Positions 53,602-62,839 are shown, counted from the first letter of the stretch. The stretch is 64,000 bases of DNA from Bosea sp. (in: a-proteobacteria) (GCF_023953965.1 NZ_JAMLIX010000001.1:1674501-1738500); one strand, 5' to 3'. Made by a program: numbers and translations. The notes: generated from the sequence alone by a model not told the origin.

Positions 53602-54201
53602 CTAATCGCGTGTAATGCCTGCCATAGGCATTCTGCAGCGAATGATCTGGGCCTCGAGCGTCGTGGTCTCCAGGATCGCGCAGGTGGTTTCAGGGCCCTG
53701 GCCACGGTCGCGTGGCTCACCGGCCGATCCCGGATTGATCACCAGCAACGGTCCGACGCGCCTGATCATGTCGACATGCGTATGGCCGTATAGAAGAACG
53801 TCCGCATCTGTTGTGCCGAAACGCCTGAGCGCAGCACTGCTTGGGTAGACATACTCCCCGCGCGGCTTCCAAGGGGTGGAATGAACCATCAGGATGGAGC
53901 GGCCGTCGATGGTGACTTTGATTTCGTCGGGCTTCTGCCCAAGCCAGGTCGCGAGCTCGATATCGACTGCACCGTTCGACGGAGCGCCACCGTAATGACG
54001 GCGGAAATATCCCTCCTCGTGGTTGCCCTGGATCGTCCTGGCATTCAGCCGGCGCAGCATCGACACGACGTCGTTCGAGAACCGGTAGTCGTAAATGCTG
54101 TCGCCAAGACACAGGAGTTCATCGATCTCGCCCATCGCCTGCAGCGCGCATTCCAGGCCGGCTGCATTGCAATGAATATCCGATACGATGCCAACCCTCA
54201 T
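53602..54201 (-). CDS. Metallophosphoesterase (YfcE/MJ0936 type)
   Basis: This 199-aa protein keeps all calcineurin-like motifs: SDIHCN, LGDSIYDY, GNHEEG, MVHSTPW and GHTHVD. It is a small cytoplasmic phosphodiesterase or phosphatase. MRVGIVSD was chosen as the start; an ATG five codons earlier is in frame. Its substrate cannot be read from sequence. Confidence 0.88.
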   Translation of the reverse strand: MRVGIVSDIHCNAAGLECALQAMGEIDELLCLGDSIYDYRFSNDVVSMLRRLNARTIQGNHEEGYFRRHYGGAPSNGAVDIELATWLGQKPDEIKVTIDGRSILMVHSTPWKPRGEYVYPSSAALRRFGTTDADVLLYGHTHVDMIRRVGPLLVINPGSAGEPRDRGQGPETTCAILETTTLEAQIIRCRMPMAGITRD

Positions 54202-54239
54202 ATGCTGCCCTGCCATTCGAGCCGATCAGCGAACGCCGA

Positions 54240-55142
54240 TCACTTGTAGACGGTCGAGACGATCGACGCGTCCAGAGCTTCATACGATGCCAACCCGATG
54301 AGCTCGTACAACTCGGCGCGGGTCTGCATCTGCGGCAGCAGTGATTGCGTCGAGCCATTTTCGTGCAAAACCCTGTAGAGATTCTCCTGGGCCTTGTTCG
54401 CAATACGCAGAGACGATACCGGCCATATCACCATGCGATAACCCATCGCGAGGAATTCGGCCGCGGTGAAAAAGGGAGTCCGGCCGAACTCCGTCATGTT
54501 GGCGAGCAACGGCACGTCCGGTAGCCGCTGCGCAAACGTCCGGAACATCTCGGCGTTTTCCAAGGCCTCGGGAAAAATCGCGTCCGCGCCGGCTTCCAGA
54601 TACAGCTTCGCCCGCGCGACGGCTGCGTCGAGTCCTTCGCTCGCGGCAGCATCCGTTCTGGCGATCAGATAGAGCGAGCGCCGCGCCGTCGCGGCTGCGG
54701 CAATCTTCGCGGCCATGTCACGGGCGTCTGCGAGCTTCTTGTCGTTGAGATGACCGCATTTTTTCGGAAGCAGCTGATCCTCGATATGGACGGCGCCGGC
54801 GCCGGCTTCCTCGAAGACTCTCACCATGTGCATCACATTGAGAGCTTCGCCATAGCCGGTGTCGCCATCGACGAGCAGCGGAAGCCCGGAGGCGCGCGCC
54901 ACTTGCCTGATGAAGAAGGCGACCTCATCGATGGTGATGATGCCGAGATCGGGTAACCCCATGGATGCCGACATGGCCGCGCCCGAGAGATAGACGGCCT
55001 CGAACCCCGCCGCCTTCGCCTGCAGGCCGGCCATCCCGTTATGAGCTCCCGGCAACCCCAGGATTCCGCCTCTCTCGACGAGCTCGTGAAACCGCACGCC
55101 GGCGGGCCGTGCATCGACATCCCTGGCAACGAGATAAGGCAT
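54240..55142 (-). CDS. Isocitrate lyase/PEP mutase superfamily protein, methylisocitrate-lyase-like
   Basis: This 300-aa TIM-barrel protein has DGDTGYG, EDQLLPKKCGHLNDKKL (the KKCGH catalytic motif of methylisocitrate and dimethylmalate lyases) and IARTDA. It would cleave a 2-methyl-malate-type acid to pyruvate or a related keto acid plus a second acid. No prpC or prpD gene is near, so methylisocitrate is not certain. ATG at 55142; a GTG two codons earlier is possible. The truncated gene upstream runs into it. Confidence 0.85.
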   Translation of the reverse strand: MPYLVARDVDARPAGVRFHELVERGGILGLPGAHNGMAGLQAKAAGFEAVYLSGAAMSASMGLPDLGIITIDEVAFFIRQVARASGLPLLVDGDTGYGEALNVMHMVRVFEEAGAGAVHIEDQLLPKKCGHLNDKKLADARDMAAKIAAAATARRSLYLIARTDAAASEGLDAAVARAKLYLEAGADAIFPEALENAEMFRTFAQRLPDVPLLANMTEFGRTPFFTAAEFLAMGYRMVIWPVSSLRIANKAQENLYRVLHENGSTQSLLPQMQTRAELYELIGLASYEALDASIVSTVYK

Positions 55143-55446
55143 GGGCACCTCGCGATCCGAGAAAACAAGCTTGCGCGAAGCGAGCGGAGCCGAACAAGGG
55201 GGCCTTCCCGAAAAGGGAATTCAACTCAGCGGCCACTCTCGGTGATTTCATTCCAGCCGCGGCCTTGGCAACCGTCCCCACGATCGAGACAGGGCGAGGC
55301 GTCAGAAAATAGGGATTGGCGGGGGCTTCCTTGATCTCCTCGACTGCGAGCTTGGGCTGCGTCGCGCTTCCCTCGTTTCGCAGAAACATCGCCCTGCGGG
55401 CGTCGCAGACGATCACCCAGGCATCATGCGGAATCCGTAGATTCAT
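55039..55446 (-). pseudogene. Truncated host-attachment-type gene overlapping the lyase gene
   Basis: The frame starts MNLRIPHDAWVIVCDARRAMFLRNEG, as in the family of proteins required for attachment to host cells (usually about 140 aa), with GGAG 8 nt upstream. Family likeness holds for the first part (to about EELFG/AELNSLFGK, residue 75) and then gives way to sequence that lies on top of the lyase gene start in another frame. I read it as a gene cut off by the join to the lyase gene, expressed perhaps but not complete. Confidence 0.6.
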
Positions 55447-55545
55447 GGCGTGGCTCCTGAGGTCGGCGCTGGTCTCCGAGACAGACATCGCCACTATCGG
55501 CCGCCTGCCTTGATCCAGCGCAAAAGGAACGCAACAGCCGCGAAT

Positions 55546-55559
55546 TTGATCGTGCTCAA
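55546..55559 (+). promoter_or_regulatory. FixK/FNR-type box upstream of the MBL gene
   Basis: TTGATCGTGCTCAA matches TTGAT-N4-ATCAA at 9 of 10 positions. It lies 118 nt before the ATG at 55678 and 100 bp from the truncated minus-strand gene. A second, poorer match lies at 55510-55523. Confidence 0.5.
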
Positions 55560-55677
55560 GGCGAGGCTCGACGGATCGCGCTTCAAGAGAAGACCGGATC
55601 GCGCTCGCATCTGCGGGAACGCGCATGTCTTCGTCGCCGAGCCTCGGCCAGCTTGCGACCTTGTTCGGAGACCGACC

Positions 55678-57282
55678 ATGGCAGAAACCGGTGGGCGTGA
55701 GACCGGAATCCGTCTTTGCTTTCACGGCGCGGCCCAGGCCGTCACCGGTTCGTGCTTCGCACTGCGGACGGGGGAGGCCCACATCCTCGTCGACTGCGGT
55801 CTCTTCCAGGGATCAAAGACCGAAAAGGAGCTGAACTACCGGGCGTTTCCCTTCGATCCCGCTTCGGTCGATGCGGTGCTTCTGACGCATGCCCATATCG
55901 ACCATAGCGGATTGCTGCCGAAGCTGGCGAAGGACGGTTTCCAGGGACCGGTATTCGCGACTGCAGCGACGGTCGATCTCTGTTCGGTGATGCTGCCTGA
56001 TTCCGGGCATGTTCAGGAGATGGAGGTCGAGCAGCTCAACCGGCGAAACGCGCGCCGGGGCCGTTCGGCGGTAGAGGCGATCTACGGGGCCGGGCAGGCC
56101 ATTGCGACCCTCACGCAGTTCCGTCCCGTGCCTCTCGGCAAGTGGGCGGCGATCGCCAAGGGTATCCGGGCCCGATACTGGGACGCAGGGCATCTGCTCG
56201 GCTCGGCTTCCATCGAGGTCGAGATCGACAGGCCGGGCGGACCTCCCATGCGATTGCTCTTTTCGGGCGATATCGGCTCGAGCCTCAAATCGTTCCACGC
56301 CGACCCGACCGGGCCACGCGGAATCGACTACGTCATCTGCGAAACGACCTATGGCGACGTCGATCGGGAAGACGTCACGCCGGAACGGCGCCTGCAAATC
56401 CTGCAAGCCGAGGTCAAGGCCGCGGCGCAGCGCTCGGGCCCGCTCCTCATTCCCTCCTTCGCCGTCGAACGAACCCAGGAATTGCTCGTCGATCTCGTCC
56501 GCCTGATGAATGAAGGCGGCATTCCAGGTGCGCCGATCTTCGTCGATTCACCGCTGGCGACCAAGGCCAGCGCCATCTTCGAGAGCCACGCGGGCGAGAT
56601 GGCCAATGGCGAAGCCCTGCTCGAGGCCCTGCGCGACCCGCGGGTCCGTTTCACGGAATCCGTCGAGCAAAGCAAGGCCATCGCCCGCATCCGCGGCTTT
56701 CACATCGTGATCGCGGCGAGCGGCATGTGCGATGCGGGGCGTATCCGGCATCATCTCAGGAACTGGTTGTGGCGCGAGGCCGCGACGATCCTCTTCGTCG
56801 GCTTTCAGGCGCAGGGGACGCTCGGCCGGATCCTGCTCGACGGCGCCCGCCGCGTCCGGCTGATGGGCGAGGACGTCCAGGTGAAGGCCCGCATTCGCTC
56901 GATCGATCTTTATTCGGGGCATGCGGACGGGCCTCAGCTCGCTGCCTGGGTCGCGGAGCGGCGGCCGATTTCCGGTTCGGTTTTCCTGACCCATGGCGAG
57001 GAGCACGCCATGGAAGGTTTCGCGGACAGGTTGAAGAGGCTGGATGCCGATCTGCGCGTCGTCGCGCCGACGCTCGACAGTGTGTTCGCGCTTCCCGGCG
57101 GGGCGCCTCGCCAGATCAGCGGCCCCGTCCGCAGCGCAGCGGAAAGCGCCGGTCGGCTCGACTGGCACAATGAACTGTCCAGCCTGATCCTCGATATCGA
57201 CGAGCAGATGTCGCTGGCTGCGGACGAACGTGCCCGAAAGCAGATCGTCCGGCGGCTCCGGAAGGCGCTCACCTCCGCGTGA
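55678..57282 (+). CDS. MBL-fold/beta-CASP metallohydrolase (RNA-processing type)
   Basis: This 534-aa protein has the metallo-beta-lactamase motif LTHAHIDHSG (near residue 70), WDAGHLLGSAS, SGDIG, the beta-CASP region and a C-terminal GSVFLTHGEEHAMEGF. Relatives of this size are CPSF73-like RNA endonucleases or exonucleases. ATG at 55678 has GGAG upstream. In alphaproteobacteria this type is often found in FixK/FNR-controlled stress clusters, which fits the box upstream. Confidence 0.85.
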   Translation: MAETGGRETGIRLCFHGAAQAVTGSCFALRTGEAHILVDCGLFQGSKTEKELNYRAFPFDPASVDAVLLTHAHIDHSGLLPKLAKDGFQGPVFATAATVDLCSVMLPDSGHVQEMEVEQLNRRNARRGRSAVEAIYGAGQAIATLTQFRPVPLGKWAAIAKGIRARYWDAGHLLGSASIEVEIDRPGGPPMRLLFSGDIGSSLKSFHADPTGPRGIDYVICETTYGDVDREDVTPERRLQILQAEVKAAAQRSGPLLIPSFAVERTQELLVDLVRLMNEGGIPGAPIFVDSPLATKASAIFESHAGEMANGEALLEALRDPRVRFTESVEQSKAIARIRGFHIVIAASGMCDAGRIRHHLRNWLWREAATILFVGFQAQGTLGRILLDGARRVRLMGEDVQVKARIRSIDLYSGHADGPQLAAWVAERRPISGSVFLTHGEEHAMEGFADRLKRLDADLRVVAPTLDSVFALPGGAPRQISGPVRSAAESAGRLDWHNELSSLILDIDEQMSLAADERARKQIVRRLRKALTSA

Positions 57283-57517
57283 GAAGCTTTGCCGCCGGTC
57301 GGCGGAGGCCATGGCCGAGGCGGTTTCAGCGGTAGACGATTTCGCGAACGAGGCTGACGAAGGCTCGCAGGCGCAGCAGGAGCGCGAAGGCAGGCGAGGC
57401 AGCCTGCGATCGTACAGATGCGCCCGCCCCACCGGGAGCGCCTGACCCTGGCAATCCAGCCGGATACACGTGCTTCAGGCATGGCGGGGCTCCTCGGATG
57501 AGACCGGCTTTCACCCC

Positions 57518-57531
57518 TTGATTTTCGTCAA
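57518..57531 (+). promoter_or_regulatory. FixK/FNR-type box, distal
   Basis: TTGATTTTCGTCAA matches TTGAT-N4-ATCAA at 9 of 10 positions, 95 bp upstream of the perfect box before the gene at 57678. Confidence 0.5.
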
Positions 57532-57612
57532 GGACGAGAATGATCGGCGGGTGGCGAGCGGTTGCCCGTCGCTTCTTCCAGACTGCTTTTCGGGGGCGGA
57601 AAACCGGGAATC

Positions 57613-57626
57613 TTGATGCGTATCAA
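57613..57626 (+). promoter_or_regulatory. Perfect FixK/FNR box upstream of the APH-P-loop gene
   Basis: TTGATGCGTATCAA is a full match to TTGAT-N4-ATCAA. It ends 51 nt before the ATG at 57678, which suits a class II site centred near -41 with a short leader. Confidence 0.8.
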
Positions 57627-57677
57627 GGTGATTTTTCGGAATTTGGCGACAGTGGTCCGTCCGGTCGGAGCCTCGTC

Positions 57678-59261
57678 ATGCAGATTGCCAGCCAGAATGA
57701 AACGATCTGCTTCCTGGGGTCATCCGATGCCTTCGGCGGCGGCAATGACGGGATGGAGCTGGTTTCGACCCACATCTCGATCGTGCTGCTGATCGGCACC
57801 CGTGCCCTCAAGCTGAAACGCCCGGTCAAGCTCTCCTATGTCGATCTGTCGACGCCGGAACGGCGCCTGGCGATGTGCGAGCGAGAGCTGATGCTGAATC
57901 GCCGGACGGCTCCTGACCTTTATCGCGCCGTGCATCGGATCACGCGCAAGCAGAACGGAGACCTCGCCCTGAACGGCCAAGGCGAATTGGTCGATGCCGT
58001 TCTGGAAATGGAACGCTTCAACGACAGTTTCCTCTTCGACCGGATGGCGCAGGAGGGATCTCTCAGCGTAGCCGAGATGGCTGGGCTCGCGGCGGCGATC
58101 GCTCGTCTCCACCGGGCGGCCTGCGTCTCGACGGATTGCGAGGGGGCCGGACGGATGGAACGCGTGCTTACGGTCAATGAGCAAGCTTTCGCCAATGCGG
58201 ATATCCTCTCGCGCAGTGAGGTCGAACCCGTCATCGCCGGCTGCCGGGAAGCGTTGGCACGTCATGCCGGCCTGCTCGACCGGAGGGCCCGTGAGGGAAA
58301 GGTTCGACGCGGGCATGGCGACCTGCACCTGCGCAATATCTGCCTGTTCGAGGACAGGCCGCTGCTCTTCGACTGTCTGGAGTTCGACGAGGATCTGGCG
58401 ACCGTGGACATCCTCTACGATCTCGCCTTCGTCCTCATGGATCTCTGGCACCGCAAGCTCGAACCGCTCGCGAACGTCCTCTTCAACCGCTATCTCGACG
58501 CGGTCGACGATGAGACCGGCTTGCGCCTGTTGCCGTTCTTCATGGCGGTGCGGGCTGCCGTGCGCGCTCATGTGACCGCGATGGACGGCGGCACGCCGGA
58601 AGCCTCGCGATTGGCGAAGGCACGGGCCTATCTCCAGCTTTGCCGCAGCCTTCTGAAGCCAAGCTCGCCCGTTCTCGTCGCGGTTGGCGGCTATTCGGGT
58701 TCGGGTAAGTCGACGCTCGCGACGAAGATCGCGCCGAGGCTGGGGCCGCCGCCGGGCGCGCGCGTTGCCGCGAGCGACCGGATCCGGAAGAAGCTGTGCG
58801 GCGTGACGGCCGAGACGCGGCTGTCGGCGGACGCTTATGGCGCAGACGTCTCGGCCCGAACCTATCGCGCGATGATGCAGATGGCGGAGGCGGCGCTGGC
58901 GCAGGGTAGCGCGGCTATCGCCGACGCCGTTTTCGACCGGCGGATCGAGCGGGAACGGATCGCGGAGGCGGCGCGGCGCGCCGGTGTGCCGTTCTGCGGC
59001 CTGTGGCTTCAGGTGCCGCGGGAGACGCTGGTTCAGCGCGTCGCCGCGCGTCGTGGCGATCCGTCCGACGCCACTCCCGGTGTCGTGATGGACCAGATCG
59101 CCCGGCATGGGGCAGCGACGGAATGGACGAGGATCCCGGCGCAGGAGAACATCGACATCGTCGCAACGGCCGCCCTTGCGGCTATAGGCTCGCAGGCGGG
59201 GGCGGCGGCGGTTTGGCCGAGCTCGGCCGGCGCGCGGCCGGTGGCGCTTTGCCCGCGGTGA
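57678..59261 (+). CDS. Two-domain protein: APH-like kinase plus P-loop ATPase
   Basis: This 527-aa protein joins an N-terminal phosphotransferase-like domain with HGDLHLRNIC (about residue 215) and FDCLEFDEDLATVDILYDLAF to a C-terminal P-loop NTPase (VGGYSGSGKSTLATK, about residue 337). Proteins of this make-up are common next to MBL/beta-CASP genes in low-oxygen clusters; their substrate is not known. MQIASQNE was chosen as the start because the longer frame would run over the FixK box and GGAG lies upstream of this ATG. Confidence 0.85.
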   Translation: MQIASQNETICFLGSSDAFGGGNDGMELVSTHISIVLLIGTRALKLKRPVKLSYVDLSTPERRLAMCERELMLNRRTAPDLYRAVHRITRKQNGDLALNGQGELVDAVLEMERFNDSFLFDRMAQEGSLSVAEMAGLAAAIARLHRAACVSTDCEGAGRMERVLTVNEQAFANADILSRSEVEPVIAGCREALARHAGLLDRRAREGKVRRGHGDLHLRNICLFEDRPLLFDCLEFDEDLATVDILYDLAFVLMDLWHRKLEPLANVLFNRYLDAVDDETGLRLLPFFMAVRAAVRAHVTAMDGGTPEASRLAKARAYLQLCRSLLKPSSPVLVAVGGYSGSGKSTLATKIAPRLGPPPGARVAASDRIRKKLCGVTAETRLSADAYGADVSARTYRAMMQMAEAALAQGSAAIADAVFDRRIERERIAEAARRAGVPFCGLWLQVPRETLVQRVAARRGDPSDATPGVVMDQIARHGAATEWTRIPAQENIDIVATAALAAIGSQAGAAAVWPSSAGARPVALCPR

Positions 59262-59294
59262 TGGCATGGCTGGCGGCCGTGCCGGCGCGGAATC

Positions 59295-61247
59295 TCAATC
59301 GAGGAGTACGCGCAGGCGCGCGGCCAGCTCTCGCGACGTATAGGGTTTCTTCAGCCAGCTTCCCCCGGCGAGTTCCCGCCCGGCAAGGCTGGGTTCGGCA
59401 TAGCCGGAGGTGAAGAGGATTTTCAGGTTCGGGCGCAGAATCCGGGCTTCCCTCGCCAATTCATCGCCGAACATGCCGCCCGGCATGATGATATCGGTGA
59501 AGAGCAGCCGGATCTCGGGGTGCGCGGCGATCAGGCAAAGCGCCTGCTTGCCGTCGGCGGCCTGGATGACGCGATAGCCTTCCTCTTCGAGGCGCGCGAC
59601 GACGACCTTGCGGACACGCGCATCGTCCTCGACCACGAGGATGCATTCGTCCCGGCGCGGCCTGGCGGCGGGGGGTAGGCCGAGATCGCTGGATTCGGCC
59701 ATGGGCTGCGGATCGGCGGCGGGAAGAAACAACCGCACGGTCGTTCCCTCGTCGAGCTCGCTGTAGATCTGGACATGGCCTCCCGATTGCCGGGCGAAGC
59801 CGTAAACCATGCTGAGGCCGAGCCCGGTGCCGGCCCCCACACCCTTGGTGGTGAAGAACGGTTCGAATGCGCGCTGTTTCACGTCCTCGCTCATCCCGGC
59901 GCCGGTATCGGAAACGCTGACGAGGATGTAGTCGCCGAGCCGGACCTGCGGATACATCTGGACGTAATCGGCATCGAGACGGGTGCGCGCGATCTCGACC
60001 ACGAGCCGCCCGCCGCGCGGCATGGCATCGCGCGCGTTCAGCACGAGATTCAGCAAGGCGTTCTGCAATTGCGTCGTATCGACCAGCGCCGTGAGAGGAT
60101 GGCCGGTGAGGAGCGTCTGTAGCGCGATCGTTTCGCCGAGCGTTCTGCGCAGCAGCTCGGCGAAGGTCGAGACGAGCTGCCCGATATCCGTCAGCTTCGC
60201 GTCGAGCGCTTGCCGCCTGCCGAAGGCGAGAAGCTGCCCGGTGAGCCTGGCGCCGTCATCGGCCGCGCCCTGGGCCTCGCGCAGCAGGTCCCGGAGCCGG
60301 TCGTCCTCGAGACGCCGTTCGATCATCTCGAGGTTCCCGCTGATCACCGTCAGCAGGTTGTTGAAGTCATGCGCGATCCCGCCCGTGAGCTGGCCGATGG
60401 CTTCCATCTTCTGGGATTGGCGCAGCTCCTCCTCCATCCGGTGCCGGCTGGTCAGGTCGCGGATGAAGCCGGTGAAGATGCGCTTGCCGCTGGCTGCGGC
60501 TTCCCCGATCGCGAGCTCCATCGGAAAGGTCGTTCCGTCCTTGCGCTGGCCGGTGACCACGCGCCCGAAGCCGATGATGCGCCGCTCTCCCGTCGTCAGA
60601 TAACGGCTGATGTATCCGTCATGCCGGTCGCGATCGGGATTGGGCATGAGGATCCTGACGTTCCGGCCGCAGGCTTCCTCCGCGCTGAAGCCGAACAGTT
60701 TCTCCGCGGCCTTGCTGAACGAGATCATGATGCCGGCCTCGTCGATGACCACCATCGCTTCCGGCACGGTCTCGAGAATCGAGAGCAGATGCGATTGGCG
60801 GGCGGCGAGAGCGGCCTGCGCGTTTTTCAGGTCGCTGATGTCGATGTTCGTCGCCAGGACGACCGGATCTTCGGGAGCCCGCCTGGTGACGAGCACCCAC
60901 CGGCTGACGACGAATATCGACCGGCCGTCCCTGTGGCGCTGTGCCAGCTCGCCCTTCCAGGTGCCGTCCCGGCGCAATTCTCCGAGGATTTCGTCGCGCG
61001 GCTGCGGAAATTCCGTCTCGAGAAGCCGGCGGACGTTTTGGTCGACGGCCTCCCGCGCCGTCCAGCCGTAGAGATCGGCGCAGCCGCTGCTCCAGCGAGC
61101 GATCCTGCCGTCGAATTCGAAGACCATGACGTTGGCGTCATCGAGAACCTGAACGATCTCGTCCAAGCTTCGCTGGCTGATGGTCCTTGGCCCGCGTGCT
61201 GCCGTCACTCGCCACCCGTCAATGCGGTCGCATGGCCGGCCGGCCAT
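59295..61247 (-). CDS. Hybrid histidine kinase, FixL-like heme PAS oxygen sensor with receiver
   Basis: This 650-aa protein has two PAS domains, a HisKA/HATPase core with GGIAHDFNNLLTVISGN (His near 290) and a C-terminal receiver (LLFTDIIMPGGMF). The second PAS carries DRDRHDGYISRY followed by IIGFGRVVTGQRKDG, which matches FixL: His at the heme-ligand position and Arg 20 residues later at the place of the distal Arg220. It therefore probably senses oxygen. Hybrid FixL proteins in Rhizobium signal through an OmpR-type regulator. The ATG used overlaps the end of the Crp/Fnr gene by 29 bp; a GTG at 61208 is possible. Confidence 0.83.
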   Translation of the reverse strand: MAGRPCDRIDGWRVTAARGPRTISQRSLDEIVQVLDDANVMVFEFDGRIARWSSGCADLYGWTAREAVDQNVRRLLETEFPQPRDEILGELRRDGTWKGELAQRHRDGRSIFVVSRWVLVTRRAPEDPVVLATNIDISDLKNAQAALAARQSHLLSILETVPEAMVVIDEAGIMISFSKAAEKLFGFSAEEACGRNVRILMPNPDRDRHDGYISRYLTTGERRIIGFGRVVTGQRKDGTTFPMELAIGEAAASGKRIFTGFIRDLTSRHRMEEELRQSQKMEAIGQLTGGIAHDFNNLLTVISGNLEMIERRLEDDRLRDLLREAQGAADDGARLTGQLLAFGRRQALDAKLTDIGQLVSTFAELLRRTLGETIALQTLLTGHPLTALVDTTQLQNALLNLVLNARDAMPRGGRLVVEIARTRLDADYVQMYPQVRLGDYILVSVSDTGAGMSEDVKQRAFEPFFTTKGVGAGTGLGLSMVYGFARQSGGHVQIYSELDEGTTVRLFLPAADPQPMAESSDLGLPPAARPRRDECILVVEDDARVRKVVVARLEEEGYRVIQAADGKQALCLIAAHPEIRLLFTDIIMPGGMFGDELAREARILRPNLKILFTSGYAEPSLAGRELAGGSWLKKPYTSRELAARLRVLLD

Positions 61248-61971
61248 GAGCGATGCCGTTCAGATCATCGTCCTCGTCGCCCCTGTCGGCAAGGCGTCGC
61301 AGGAGCGCCGGCTTGCATATGTCGAACCGATAGCGCGCGATGGACCGAATGACGCCCCGATTGATCAAGCTCGTCATCGTCCTCGAGACCGTCTCGATCG
61401 TCAGGCCCAGGTAATCCGCCATATCGACCCGGCTCATCGGGATTTCGATCATCGTGGCGGGCCCGCTCTCGTCGCCGGCGCGCCGCGTCAGCGTGAGCAG
61501 CAGATCGCAAACGCGTTCTTCGGCATTCCTGCGCGCGAGCAGCACCATTCTCGCCTGCGCGCCGGCCATCTCCCGGCACAGCCAGTCGACGAATTGGGGG
61601 CGCAGCAGTTCGGAGCTGTCGACGGCTTGCTGAAAGCGCTTCCGGTTCAGCCGGCGCAGTTTCACCGAGCCGACGGCCTCGGCATCCCCGAGGCAGTGCT
61701 CATCGGGAGAGAGGCCGAAGATTTCACCGGGATAGAGGAAGCCGGTGATGACGCGGCTGCCGTCGCTGAGGATCCTGGCGATGCGGACGATTCCGGCCAC
61801 GATCTTGAAGACATGCGTCGCCGGATCGCCGTCCCGGTAAACGGTCTCGCCACGTCCGAATGTCTCCAGCGGCTGCTGGCTGAAAAGCCCCGGCAAGTTC
61901 GGCCCAGACCGATCGTTCGCGGCAGCCCGGAAGCGGCAAGGACGCTGAGAAACCGCATCTGCAACGAGCAT
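61219..61971 (-). CDS. Crp/Fnr-family regulator, FixK-like
   Basis: This 250-aa protein has the cyclic-nucleotide-type beta-roll (FGRGETVYRDGDPATHVFKI) and a Crp/Fnr helix-turn-helix with MADYLGLTIETVSRTMTSL; ETVSR is the recognition pattern for TTGAT. It lacks the N-terminal cysteine cluster of FNR, as FixK does. MLVADAVSQ is the chosen start, with GGAGG upstream; earlier in-frame codons lack family likeness. The hybrid kinase gene follows on the same strand, as in R. etli-type fixK-fixL order. Confidence 0.84.
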   Translation of the reverse strand: MLVADAVSQRPCRFRAAANDRSGPNLPGLFSQQPLETFGRGETVYRDGDPATHVFKIVAGIVRIARILSDGSRVITGFLYPGEIFGLSPDEHCLGDAEAVGSVKLRRLNRKRFQQAVDSSELLRPQFVDWLCREMAGAQARMVLLARRNAEERVCDLLLTLTRRAGDESGPATMIEIPMSRVDMADYLGLTIETVSRTMTSLINRGVIRSIARYRFDICKPALLRRLADRGDEDDDLNGIAHGRPAMRPH

Positions 61972-62057
61972 GACCCTGTCCTCCGCATCTGACGAGGGGG
62001 AGGAGACCGGCCGCGCATGGCGCCGCGAAGGTCTGCGTGTTAGCTTATGTGGAAAAT

Positions 62058-62074
62058 TGTTACGGATTGTAACA
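62058..62074. promoter_or_regulatory. K-box-like repeat between the fixK-like and response regulator genes
   Basis: TGTTACGGATTGTAACA is an inverted repeat. Read on the minus strand it is GTTACA-ATCC-GTAACA, one mismatch from the K-box (GTTACA-N4-GTTACA as I recall it) bound by FxkR ahead of fixK in Rhizobium etli. It lies about 87 bp from the fixK-like start and 22 bp from the response regulator start. Confidence 0.55.
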
Positions 62075-62095
62075 TCCGATGCGAGGCCGCGCATC

Positions 62096-62839
62096 ATGGC
62101 CGAATCGACCTTCCGCAGCGCTCATGTCCTGGTCGTGGATGACGATCCGCGCATTCGCCGGATGCTGATCCGCTACTTCGAGGAAGAAGGCTACCACGTC
62201 AGTGCGGTGGCGGACGGAAGCGGGATGCGGGATGCCTTGCAGCGCAACGCCATCGACATCGTTCTGCTGGACCTGATCCTGGCCGGCGGAGAGGACGGAT
62301 TGATGCTGGCCCGCGAAATCCGCACCAGGTCGGAGATGCCGATCATCATGCTGACGGGGCGGGACGATGTCGTGGACCGGATCGTCGGATTGGAAATGGG
62401 CGCGGATGACTATATCGCGAAGCCGTTCCATCTGCGGGAAGTCCTGGCGAGGCTGCGCACCGTGCTGCGCCGGCACCATCCGGGCCCGGTTCAATCGACG
62501 GACGCCGAAGACGAGGATGTCATCCGGTTCTCCGGGTGGATGCTCGACCCGCTGGAGCGTCGACTGGTCTCTCCGGAGGGAGAGGATGTCACGCTGACGA
62601 CCGGAGAGTTCGACATTCTTCTGGTGATGGCCAGGCATCCCGGTCGTGTCTTCTCGCGCGATACGCTGATGAATTTGACGAGAGGCCGCAATTATGAAGC
62701 CTTCGACCGTGCGATCGACACACAGATCGCGCGTCTGCGCAAGAAAATCGAAACCGGCAAAAAAGCGCCTACTCTGATCAAATCGGTACGCGGGATCGGA
62801 TACGTCTTTACAGGTCAATCTTCAGCGCGAACGGCCTAG
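62096..62839 (+). CDS. OmpR-family response regulator, FxkR-like by context
   Basis: This 247-aa protein has a receiver (VVDDDPRIRRML, phospho-acceptor Asp in IVLLDLIL, Lys in YIAKPFHL) and a C-terminal winged helix (RVFSRDTLMNLTRGRNYEAFDRAID). It is divergent from the fixK-like gene, and with the hybrid kinase it would replace the FixJ step. ATG at 62096. Its TAG stop lies inside the repeat that follows. Confidence 0.86.
   Translation: MAESTFRSAHVLVVDDDPRIRRMLIRYFEEEGYHVSAVADGSGMRDALQRNAIDIVLLDLILAGGEDGLMLAREIRTRSEMPIIMLTGRDDVVDRIVGLEMGADDYIAKPFHLREVLARLRTVLRRHHPGPVQSTDAEDEDVIRFSGWMLDPLERRLVSPEGEDVTLTTGEFDILLVMARHPGRVFSRDTLMNLTRGRNYEAFDRAIDTQIARLRKKIETGKKAPTLIKSVRGIGYVFTGQSSARTA

Larger units (their letters stand above)
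57283..57677. other. Intergenic region with two FixK/FNR-type boxes
   Basis: This 395-bp gap separates the MBL gene from the APH-P-loop gene on the same strand. It holds the boxes at 57518-57531 and 57613-57626 and no convincing gene. Confidence 0.55.

Noticed and set aside
57326..57514. A small minus-strand frame between the MBL and APH-P-loop genes
   Set aside because: No family likeness, no ribosome site seen and the composition of a GC-rich spacer.
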